Positions 8,851 through 18,500 of a stretch of DNA of 39,055 nt are shown here, in pieces (position 1 is the first letter of the stretch; every line of letters begins with the position of its first letter). Source of the DNA: DATMXT01 sp035560415 (GTDB lineage Bacteria; Bacillota; Clostridia; Oscillospirales; Feifaniaceae); NCBI GenBank assembly GCA_035560415.1, contig DATMZG010000048.1:1-39055 (forward strand). The letters run 5' to 3'. The notes below the pieces were generated by a model, which saw nothing but the letters and a program-made list of their open reading frames with translations, was not told where the DNA came from and did not search any database. A program made the translations under genes and the position numbers.

Positions 8851-10908
8851 TTAATCAAACGGGCATACGAGCGGCCCGCAGGCAGGGGAGAAATCGTCCG
8901 CGGTGATAAAGACCTTGCAGGTGTCGGGCTCATACGAACCCATGTATTCCACGGTTGCCCTGTTCTCCATCGAGTTTGACGACAGCGCAACCGTATTCGA
9001 CGCAAGGCCGATCAAACGGTTATCCCTGTAGAGGGCATAAAACACGTTGACCGAGCCGGCCTGTATTGACGTCGCATCATCGACGGTCAGCCAGACGTCG
9101 ACTGTACCCAGTTCCGGGGTCAGCGTACAGGACACATGCCCGTCCACTTCGGGAGACGACGCTGTGTAAACGAATGTTCTGAGCCACCGGGCAAAAAGCT
9201 CGGTAACGCTGCGGCCTGAAGCCGGCGTTGGGATTTCGGTGCCCTGCGGATATGGGGTTCCGGCGGCGTCCTCCCAGCCGCCAAAGCGGTATCCGGCCCT
9301 TTCGAACGTCAAGTCGTCCCGCACATATAGGGACAGGCTGCTTGCCGAAGTCAGGATGCCCTGCACCGCGGCGGGGCTCCCCACGCCGTTTTCTCCGCCG
9401 TTGCCATCGTAATAAATGATATTCCCATGACTTGACGACCACTGCGCATAGAGCGTCGTCTCCCCGGACAACGCCGCCGTGGCACCGGGCAAATACCATC
9501 TGCTTTCGCTGCAAAGCATGTTGTTTTCGTCAACCGTCAGCTCCAGGCTGTCGGTCCAGCCGAGCAGATTTGGCCCGATGCCCCCGATGGCGCTGACGTC
9601 GTTTTCATCCAGCACACGCACCGAAGGGCCTGCGCCTGTCTTGGCAAAGAAGACTCCGTCCATCGTCCCTCCGTTGCCGACAAACAAAACGGTCCCGCCG
9701 TCCACATCGGTCCAGGAGGCGTAGAGCGTGGTGTCCGATGTCATCAGATAGCGCCCAGACAGCGGGATGGAGGGTGACAAATTGCTGGCCGTCGCCCACC
9801 CGACCTGGCTGTACCCGCTTCTCGAAAACAGGTAATTGCCAAGGTCTATGGTTGTCGGATAGACGCCGTTCACGTAAGCGTAGGTGACCCCCGAGCGTTT
9901 GCCGCCGTTTCCGTTTAACGTCAGCTCATAGATTTTGGGCGCAAAGGCATAGGTATAGCTGTTTGGCTCAGTCAGTGTCATATGAATGGAAAAATAGAAA
10001 TAATCACCATATTGCGAAGTGATTATATATTCGGACTCCCCTCCCCCCTGAACCGTCATGTGGCATACGCCAATATAGAGCTCGCTGATAAAGTGAATGC
10101 CCGAGCCCGGATAATCGCCGCCGGCACCTCCCTCTATCGTCGCAGTGTCCGGATACAGCTCAATGCTGTCGCCATAGATGCCGTAGCCGCCGTATGTCTC
10201 TCCGTCGCCGCCCTCTATCATCGCATTGTCCGGGTACAGTGAAATGCTGTCGCCATAGATGCCGTCGCCGCCGTATGTCGCTCCGTCGCCGCCGGTGCAG
10301 ATAAAAACCGTGTCGTCAAAACCCACGACAAATAGGGAGGACGCCTGAATTCCATCGCCCCCGCTATAACTTGAGCCCGAGCCACCGGCCACGGTCGCCG
10401 TACCGTCAAAAATAACAAAGTCAAGATATCCGCCTACGGTCAACGCGTTGGAGCCGTAGGCCCCGTCGGGGCCGGTGATATTCACCGACCCGTAGGAATA
10501 AATGACAAGGTCGCCGGACGTCCGTATGGACGAGCCGCTGTACCCGTCCAGTATCAGCCGGTTGTTCGACGCGGTGTACTCCCAGCCCGTGCCGGAAGCG
10601 TTCTGATTGCTGTAAAAGGACGTGCTGCCCACATAAATTCGATACGGGTTGGACAGGGCCTCCATGTCGTCCGACATGCCGGCGGGCATCGCGTCTTCTT
10701 GTTCTTCCTCTCCCTCTTCTTCTCTCTCTCGCACTTCCCGGGCTTGCGACGGATAAGCGCAGGCGTCCTCACCCTCACCCTGCGCACAGGCGCGGTCGCC
10801 CGGCACATAGGCGCCGGCGTCTCTCGCATAGGCGAAAAGGCCAAAGAAGGGGGCGAGCATCAGGAGCAGCGCGAGGTTCAGGGCCGTCAGTTTTTGGTTG
10901 ATACGCAT
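8851..10908 (-). CDS. Secreted InlB-repeat surface protein
   Basis: This encodes 685 residues from the ATG at 10908. The reading frame is open further upstream, but the residues before this ATG overlap the preceding gene and the signal peptide MRINQKLTALNLALLLMLAP begins here, so I choose this start. After the signal peptide comes a low-complexity Glu/Arg-rich stretch (about residues 45-75), then a beta-strand region with short repeats (about 90-270) that includes two 27-residue tandem copies. Three InlB/Flg_new-type repeats follow (about 335-560), each with a G-N-G-G strand start, a GW or GWE core and a terminal L-x-A-x-W. The C-terminal 110 residues form an unassigned beta-rich domain. InlB repeats are common in adhesins of Clostridia and Listeria. 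No wall anchor is visible. The gene overlaps the end of the membrane-ligase gene by 22 bases, which implies translational coupling. Confidence 0.85.
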   Translation of the reverse strand: MRINQKLTALNLALLLMLAPFFGLFAYARDAGAYVPGDRACAQGEGEDACAYPSQAREVREREEEGEEEQEDAMPAGMSDDMEALSNPYRIYVGSTSFYSNQNASGTGWEYTASNNRLILDGYSGSSIRTSGDLVIYSYGSVNITGPDGAYGSNALTVGGYLDFVIFDGTATVAGGSGSSYSGGDGIQASSLFVVGFDDTVFICTGGDGATYGGDGIYGDSISLYPDNAMIEGGDGETYGGYGIYGDSIELYPDTATIEGGAGGDYPGSGIHFISELYIGVCHMTVQGGGESEYIITSQYGDYFYFSIHMTLTEPNSYTYAFAPKIYELTLNGNGGKRSGVTYAYVNGVYPTTIDLGNYLFSRSGYSQVGWATASNLSPSIPLSGRYLMTSDTTLYASWTDVDGGTVLFVGNGGTMDGVFFAKTGAGPSVRVLDENDVSAIGGIGPNLLGWTDSLELTVDENNMLCSESRWYLPGATAALSGETTLYAQWSSSHGNIIYYDGNGGENGVGSPAAVQGILTSASSLSLYVRDDLTFERAGYRFGGWEDAAGTPYPQGTEIPTPASGRSVTELFARWLRTFVYTASSPEVDGHVSCTLTPELGTVDVWLTVDDATSIQAGSVNVFYALYRDNRLIGLASNTVALSSNSMENRATVEYMGSYEPDTCKVFITADDFSPACGPLVCPFD
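10132..10293 (-). repeat. Two 81-bp tandem repeats within the InlB-repeat gene
   Basis: Copies at 10213-10293 and 10132-10212 each encode a 27-residue unit beginning GGDG-x-TYGG and ending with an L-YPD-x-A-x-IE pattern. The identical nucleotide core spans about 20 bases (from 10162 and from 10243), so the period is 81 bases. A degenerate third unit begins directly after (lower coordinates). Confidence 0.8.
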
Positions 10909-12452
10909 TTCTTTAAGCACCGCCTTGTTCTCATTTCCAAAAGGGACGCTTCCAGAAGGCCGAGAAAAGCCCAGAAAAACGGGGACACGATGCAAAGACT
11001 GAAACTGAAAAATATTTGAACGAGATAGCATAGCAGCGCAGTCGCCATCACGGGAATATTCCTTTCCTCATCGGAACTTTGGGCGGCGCGGACCGCGGCC
11101 GACGCCAATGCGCCGAGATAGAAGAGCAGCGAGAAAAGCCCGGTGTTGACGAGGATGTTCAAATAGTCGTTGTGGGCGTTGTCAATATAGGAATTGACCG
11201 TGACGCCAATCGCCTCGATATAGCGCGTGAAGCTGAAAGTCATGCGGTTGGCCAGGGTGTCGGGGCCGCCGCCAAAAAAGAGGTGGCCGGGCAGCAGCTT
11301 CCACGACTCCTGCCAGATTTTGATGCGGGAGGAGCCGAACTCCGGGGAGACGTTTCCGCGCAGCAGCTGGTGGGCTTCCGACAGCACGCCCTCGGAAAAG
11401 GGGTAGGCCCACAGGACCGCGAGGGCGATGGCGACCGCGCCGAGGACGGCCCCCGTCAGCGCTTTTTTTGCCCTGCGGCTGTCCCACACTTTACTTTTAC
11501 CTCGGTCAATGTACGCCGCTGCCGCGGACAAAAGGGCGGCGAGGAGCAGCAGCGCCGCAGCGGGCGGGCCGGGGCGGAAAAAGAGCGCCGTCACGCTGTT
11601 TTCATAGGTGAAGGAGAGGCAGGAATAGGCCGCCGCCCCCACGGCCGCGGCTGCGCCCGACAGCAAAACCCTTGTAAAACCGTGTTTCGTAGAAGCTAAA
11701 AACGGGAAAGTCGCAAGCAGGCCCGCGGCAATGCCGACCACTCCGGCGCTGACGCCCGAGAGCAGCAGCAAAAATACGCCCGCGGTGAAAGGGACGAGGA
11801 ACGCGGCCGACTTCTCGTGGGTGACGTAACAGGCGTAAAAGAGCGGAACCGTGAGGCTGAGAAATGCCGAGAGCAGGTCGACGTTCCCGAGCGTCCCCAT
11901 GAAGGCGCCGGAATAGCGCACAAAGGCGTCATGATAGGTGTAGCCCGCAGGGAACAGCGCGAAGGGGTTTTGCCCGGCGTACTGCATGACCCCGATGGCG
12001 GCATTTATGAGCACCGCGGCGCCGAGGAGCCAGAGGTGCCGTTTTTTGAATTTGCCAAAGCGGGAAATCATGAAGAACAGGGCCGCATAGAGCAGGATGG
12101 TCTCGAGCCCCTCATACCGGCCGGCGCCCCTCCAGACTTCCGAGCGGTAGTCGGACAGCAGCGCCGAGAGCCCGCAGCAGGCGATGTAGCCGGCAATGCA
12201 GACTTGCGTCACGCTGAAGGGGCGCAGGGCGGCCATAACCTCCCGGGATTTCCCCACAAGCGACAGCTCCAGCAAGAGCAGCAGCATGAGCCCAAGGTAA
12301 ATGACGGCAGACCACCGGAAAAGGGCATACTTCGTTTCAGTCATGCGCTGATAGCCGCCAACTCCTATCCACAGCGGAAAAATCAGGAGCAGCACGCTGA
12401 GATAGGCCTCCGTCAAAAGCCGCGGAAATCGCAATGCACTTTGTTTACTCAT
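10887..12452 (-). CDS. O-antigen ligase/Wzy-type polymerase family membrane protein
   Basis: This encodes 521 residues with about 11-12 hydrophobic membrane segments. The large loop near residues 360-430 contains SSRIKIWQESWKL, GGGPDTL and then DNAHNDYLNILVNTGLFSL, the pattern of the Wzy_C (O-antigen ligase) family. An earlier RYSGAFMGTLGNVDLL segment matches the family's usual R-x-x-G-x-x-x-N-x-N-like region. Members polymerise undecaprenyl-linked glycans, ligate them to lipid, or transfer them to proteins (O-oligosaccharyltransferases). In a single-membrane bacterium lipopolysaccharide ligation is excluded, so it probably acts on a wall polysaccharide or a surface glycoprotein. It lies between the SLH scaffold (68 bases away) and the InlB-repeat gene (22-base overlap), which suggests a substrate among these surface products. 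The start at 12452 has only a weak GGAATT ribosome binding site. Confidence 0.85.
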   Translation of the reverse strand: MSKQSALRFPRLLTEAYLSVLLLIFPLWIGVGGYQRMTETKYALFRWSAVIYLGLMLLLLLELSLVGKSREVMAALRPFSVTQVCIAGYIACCGLSALLSDYRSEVWRGAGRYEGLETILLYAALFFMISRFGKFKKRHLWLLGAAVLINAAIGVMQYAGQNPFALFPAGYTYHDAFVRYSGAFMGTLGNVDLLSAFLSLTVPLFYACYVTHEKSAAFLVPFTAGVFLLLLSGVSAGVVGIAAGLLATFPFLASTKHGFTRVLLSGAAAAVGAAAYSCLSFTYENSVTALFFRPGPPAAALLLLAALLSAAAAYIDRGKSKVWDSRRAKKALTGAVLGAVAIALAVLWAYPFSEGVLSEAHQLLRGNVSPEFGSSRIKIWQESWKLLPGHLFFGGGPDTLANRMTFSFTRYIEAIGVTVNSYIDNAHNDYLNILVNTGLFSLLFYLGALASAAVRAAQSSDEERNIPVMATALLCYLVQIFFSFSLCIVSPFFWAFLGLLEASLLEMRTRRCLKKCVSTKN

Positions 12453-12468
12453 TTCATAATTCCAGTTT

Positions 12469-12512
12469 GCGAAAGTGCCTGAGCCATAAACTCAGGCACT
12501 TTCGCCTTTTTT
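12469..12512 (+). terminator. Perfect 15-bp stem-loop between the SLH scaffold and ligase genes, with T-run on the + strand
   Basis: GCGAAAGTGCCTGAG (12469-12483) pairs perfectly with 12491-12505 around a seven-base loop, and CTTTTTT follows at 12506-12512. The shape is that of an intrinsic terminator for rightward transcription, although both flanking genes run leftwards. On the - strand the stem is preceded by A's and followed by AAACTGG, so it would be a poor terminator but could stabilise mRNA ends or partly attenuate the distal genes. Confidence 0.7.
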
Positions 12513-12520
12513 AAAAATCG

Positions 12521-15500
12521 TTATCCAATCACGTTGTCGAAGAAGTTTGTGATGATCTGGGCCACCTGCGCCCTTGTCGCGGGGGCTCCCGGCGTCACGG
12601 CGTTGCCGCTGCCGCCCAGCAGCCCGGTATTGACGGCCCACGCCATGGCGTCCATGGCCCAGCTCGCGGTCCCGGCGCCGTCCGTGAAGGCGAGGAGCGC
12701 CGCGGTGCCTGTGTCGCTGACGTTGTAGCCCGCCCACTTCGCGTAATTGTACAGGATGACGGCCATCTGCTGCCGGGTGATGGAGTCGTACTGGCCGAAG
12801 AGCCCGCCGCCATAGCCCTGAATGACGCCGGCGTTTGTGGCCCAGGCGATGTACCCGGAGCTCCAGCTGTCGAGCACCACATCGGTGAAGTCGGCCGGGG
12901 CGCCCGGGTCGACATTTGCCTTTGCAAGCCGGCCGAGCACCGTGACGAACATGGCGCGGTTCATCGTGAGTTCGGGCGAGAAGGCCGTGCCGCCCGTGCC
13001 GTTGAAGAGACCGTTTTGATAGACGAAGCGCACGGCGCCGTTAAACCAGCTGTTCGCCGCCACATCGGCAAAGGGCAGCGTGATGCTCTGCGCGATCATG
13101 TAGTCGGACAGGTGGGGCAGCGTGAAGGACATGGTGCCGGTCTCTTCGTCGTAAGTGAAGTCCTCAATTTGCCGCAGGTAGCCCTCGTCGTCGAGGTAGT
13201 AGACGACGATGTCGTCCGCCGTCTCCCCTTCGCGAAGCGCATAGGGCACCTCGACCGTGACGGCCCCGCCGCCAAGGTCAGAGATTTCCGCGCCGCCGCA
13301 GGAGACAGAGACGTCAAACACCGCGTGGTCGCCGGCCGCCGCCTGCTGCGCCGAGTTTAACTCGGCCTCGGAGACGGCTATCTCCACGTTTTTCCCGTCT
13401 GCCTGTGCCGTGACGCTCGCCAGCGCCGCGCCGTCAAGCGTTATCGTATAGTTCGGCATATTGAGCGTCACGCCGGCCGAAGTCCCGTTTTCCTCGTTTG
13501 CCGCGGCAATTGCCGCAAGCAGGCCGTTTGGCAGGACTGCGCTTTGCGCGCCGCCGACGCCGCCAAGGTCAAGCGCAATGGTGTCGGGCGGGTTGTTGCC
13601 GCCGAGCAGCTCGTCAAGGTCCTTCGCGTCCACATCGAGCTTGACTTTGCCGCCGCTCTTCTCATAGGTGTACTCCACATTGCTGTCGCCGACCGGCGTC
13701 GTGGGGACGACCGCGCTTCCGCCGCCTCCGCCGCCACCGCCGCCGGAGGAGCTCCTCGGGGTGCCGGACGCCGTTGTTACGGCGCTGCTGCCAACGCCGT
13801 TTGCCGCGGTCATTGTGACCGTATACTCCTCACCGCCGGTGAGCCCCGACACGGTAAAGCTCGTGTACGAGGCCGGGAGCGTATAGGTCTCGCCGCCGAC
13901 CGTCAGCGTGTATTTCGTGAGTTCGCTGCCGCCGTTGAAGGGCGCCGTCCAGCGAATGCTAAGGCTTTTGGTGCCGGCAGTCACTGTGAGCGCCGGCGCG
14001 TCGGGCACCACGGCGGCGACAGCCTGGCTCGCAAGCAGCGTTCCGGTGTAGGGGCCGGCGCCGGTCATGATGACCTTGACGGTATACCCGAGGTCGTCTC
14101 TTGTGAGGGTGTAGGTCTCGGCCGTTGAAATCACGGTGTCGCCTCTGAGCCACTGGAGGGTGTATTCATCCCCGTAGGCCAGCGGGAGACCGGTCAACTC
14201 CGCGCTGAGCACGCTGCCGACGGCCGAACCGTCCGTAGCGATGATGGAGAGGACGCGGCCGCTTGCGATATCGGTCTTGCCGACCTCAACGGTCTGGCTT
14301 TGCAGGCTTCCGGTGCAGTTGACCAGGTCCGTCGGTGAGACGACGACATAGATGGTCGTATCGCCCGACACGACTAAGTACGATGGTGCGATTGCCCCTT
14401 CAATTTCGACGCCTCCGGAATACCACTGGTAGCCGAGGGTCAGCCCCGCCGGCGTGACCAACGAGGTATCCACAGTCAAAAGCACGCCTGCCTCAACGAT
14501 AGGGAGCAATGAGATGATTCTGGCAGTCCCTCCGAGGACGGCCGGCGCAATTGTGAAGGGGATGTCGACGGAGCCGGAGTAGTTGCCCTCGCCCGTAATC
14601 CGGAGCGTGGCGGCGCCGGCCGCCGTGTTGCCCAAATAGGCAACCCCATAGTCGGTGTCTTTCACCATGCCCTTATTGTTGAAAATCAGGGTGGGCTCGG
14701 GCGTGACTCCGAAGCCCGTATAGGTGTAGCTTACCGCGATGCCGCTGACCATGGAGGCCTCCACCGGCTTTGCGACGATATTGAAGGTCGTGCTTGCAGA
14801 GCCTGAGTAGTTGCCGGCTCCGGTGACGGTCACGGTGGCGGCCGCCCCCGCATTCACATTGGCGCTGTAGCCAAAAGTGAAGTCGGTGCCCGCCGCAAGG
14901 GCGGTCGGGGTGCCGTTTAAGTCGACTGTGACGGTGGGGGCCGGTTTGACGGCGCTGCCGGTGAAAGTCGCGTCCGCGATTGCCGAGAAGGTGATTTTCC
15001 CGCCGACGGCATAGGGGCCTATGGCAAAGGTTTTCTGCGCCGAGCCCGAGTAGTTGCCGCCCGACTTGGCCGTGACGGTCAGGGTGGCGGTGCCGGCATT
15101 CTTATTGCCAGTGTAGGAACAGGTGTAGTCGGTGTTGTTGACCAGCGTCATACTGTTATAGGTGACGACAGGGGCCGGGGTTTGGGCTGCACCCGTATAG
15201 GTCAGGGCCGGAATGTCGGCAATCATGGAAGCCTCAAGGGCTTTCTTCGTGATTGTGAAGGTTTTGTATGCGGTTCCGCTGTAGTTGCCGTCCGCCTCGG
15301 CCGTGATGGTCAGGGTGGCGGTGCCGACATTGGTGTTGTTCGTGTAGCTGAACGTGAAGTCAGTGACGGAACTAAGCGTATTGGTCAGATAAGTGACCAC
15401 CGGCGTCGGCATGATGGCGGCGCCCGTGTAGGCCTCGGGCGGAATATCGCCAATCATGGCGTTCAACAGGGCCTTTGGCGAAATTGTAAAGGCCTTTTGC

Positions 15501-18500
15501 GCCTCACCTGAGTAGTTGCCGCCCGGCTCGGCGGTGACGGTCAGGGTGGCCGTTCCGGCATTGATATTGCCGCTGTAGCCGAAAGTGAAGTCTGTGCCGG
15601 ACACAAGGGTCTTTGTCAGGTAGGTGACCGCCGGCGTAGGCGTGAGGGCTGCGCCCGTGTAGGTCTGGGGGGAAATTGTGCCAATCATGGACGCTTCAAG
15701 GGCTTTGGGGGAGATTGTAAAGGTCTTGCTCGCCTCACCCGAGTAGTTGCGCCCCGCCTTGGCCGTGACGGTGACGGTGGCGGTTCCGGCGTTCGTGTTG
15801 CCCGTGTAGTTGACCGTGTAGTCGGTGTTCATCACAAGCGTCATGGTGTTGTAAGTGACTGCCGGCGACGGCGTCCGGGCCGTGCCTGTGTAGGTCTCGG
15901 CGGCAATGTCGGCAATCATGGAAGTCTCAAGGGTTTTCTGAGCGATTGTAAAAGGCTTGCTAAAAGTGCCCGTGTAGTTGGTGCCCGCACCTGTGATGGT
16001 GACTGTGGCCTGCCCTGCGTTTAGGTTGCCCGTGTAGCCATAAGAGAAATCGGTTCCGGCCATAAGCGTCATCGAGTTATAGGTGACTGCCGGCGTCGGC
16101 GTATGAACGCTGCCGGTGTAGGTCACTTCGGCAATGGCGGCGACCATGTCCGCCGTGATGGCCTTCTTGCCGATGTTAAAGGTCTTCTGTGCCGAGCCCG
16201 TATAGTTGCCGCCTTCCACGAAGTTGATGGTCAGGGTAGCGGTTCCGGTCCCGGCGTTCGTGTTGTTTTCGTAGTCGAAAGTGAAGTCGTCTCCGACTGT
16301 AAGCGTCAAGGCGCCATAGGTGACTGCCGGCGTCGGCGTGATGGCGCTGCCGGTGTATTCCACGGCGGGAATGGCCGCAATCATGGTAGCCGTAAGTTCT
16401 TTGGGCTCCACAGTGATGGCGTAGCTCTTTGTCAGCTCAACGCCGTCGTAGGCACCGCTCGTGACGGTGAACTTGACCGTAACCGTCGTGTCGTCAACTG
16501 TGGGAATGCCGGTTTCGACGATGGCAAAAGTGCCGTTTACCGTCGCGGTGCCGTCCGACGCCGTGCCGGTTGCCGGCAGGCCGTCAAAGAAGGCCGCGTA
16601 GGAGGCGCCGTATGTCTGGGTTTCCGAAAAAGCGGCGTCAACCTCGTCCCAGTCCACCGCAAGCGTCGAGAGGCTGATTTCCACGTCCTTGTGATGGGCG
16701 CCGCCTTGATCGGTATAGGTGAGGGTGAAGGCGTTGTCAGCAGCCACAGCCTCGGGGTAGACGGTCACGGTGCCGTTCGCGCGCGTGACGCCGTCAAGGG
16801 CGCCGATGTCGTCGCTCCATGTGCCGCTGTCCGCGATTTGGGCGCTGTACTGGTCATAAACCTTGGCTGTATACGTATATGTATTGGTCGGTTGGCCCGC
16901 CGGCGGAATGATGAGCATGTCGGAGGTGAGCGGCGCGCTGCCGCCCCGCGTGATTTCAATCCGGTCAAAGGCTTGCGCGGCGCGTTTGACGACGATGGAG
17001 TCGGTATCGGTAAAAGGCCCTACCGTCGCCGAGACGGTGAAGCCAATTCCGGTTTCGTTTGCAACCGTGGCTTTGGCGCTGTTTGCGACTGAGACGACGC
17101 CGTTCGCAATCGTGACGCCGGTCACGCTGTCTGTCCCGTATTTAACCGACCATGTGACGGTCGGCTCAGCAATCGCCGCGCCGTACTGGTCGAGCACCGT
17201 GACGGTGAAGGCCGCCGAAGTGTTGGCCGAGGCCCCGTCTGCCGGCACTTCGATGCTCACCTGACCGCCGCCGACCGTGACGGATGCGGCAGCAGACGCG
17301 GCGCGCTTGACTGTGATGGAGGCCGTACCGGAGACGGAGCCGACCATCACCGTGACGGTGAGCGACTCTCCCTCGGTATCCGTAATGGCCGCTTTGGCGT
17401 CGTTTGTGACCGACACGGCGCCGCCGCTAATGGACACGCCGGCACACTCTTCAATGTCCCAATCGAGCATCTGTCCACCCATCTCATAGCCGTACTGGTC
17501 GTAAACCATGGCGGCGAAAGCATCCGAGATGTTGGCATCCTCCCCGTTGAACGGCACGTCGATGCTCTCCTGACCGCCCTCGACCGAGATGGAGGCGACG
17601 ATGGAATTTTCGCGGGTGATGGTGACGGTCACTTCGTCATCCGTCTCTGTGGACGCAGCCTTCACCGTGATAGTCATGCTGTTGCTGCCGGATCCAAAAT
17701 TGGAAGCGGCGGTGTTATCCACCGAGAGAAGGCCGTCATTGTCTATGCTGATGCCGGTATATGTACCCAAGATGCTCCAGGTCGGCGAATAGGTGACCGT
17801 CTCCCCGCCGTCCTTGCAGGTTGCGCTCATCTGGAGCTCATTGGCAGTTCCGCTTGCCGCAGTCGGCACGGCCACAGTGCCGTCCGTGGGCGCAATCTCA
17901 ATGTATGTAACTGCACCTTCCGCTGTCGCGTCAAAAGTCGCCGTAAAGGTCAGTGTGTCCGCGCTGCGGGCGTCGTAAGAAATGTCTGTCGCATCCGTGA
18001 CGTCGACGGTCTGGTCGTCGTTGAACTGATACCCGTCCGCCGCATCCAGCGTCACAGTCGCTTCATAGACCGTGTCGGGGGCAAAATAATCGCCCGCATC
18101 GGCGCCGCCTTCGGTTTGCCATACGACCGAGTCAACGGTATAGCCCTCGCCATCCTCAACGGCCGTGTCCGGCTCAGCGTATTTCTGCGGCGCAGCAAGG
18201 GAGGTGATGGCGATGGGGGAAGGCGTCATCTCATAAACATCCACCGACAATGTGTCGTCATAATTTCCGGTCGGCGTAACGGAGCTCAAACCGTTATTAA
18301 AAGAAAACGACACTACGGAGATTGTAAAGTCGGCGGTTCCATGGATGTCTGCCTTTGCAGTGAATTCAGTCACCAGCAGGTCGCAGTCGCTGACCGACGG
18401 GGCATCGTTCGGTGTGTATACCATTGAAAAATGGAAATAGCCGTCTGCCGTATTATTGTTAATCGTGGGGAGACCGCTGCCAGCGGGCTGACCGGAATAA

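Noticed and set aside
10909..11031. N-terminal extension of the InlB-repeat protein
   Set aside because: It overlaps the ligase gene in another frame, and the signal peptide begins only at the ATG at 10908.
14546..16402. CRISPR-like array
   Set aside because: The repeats are long, diverged and in frame, encoding protein domains; there are no short identical repeats with unique spacers anywhere in the window.
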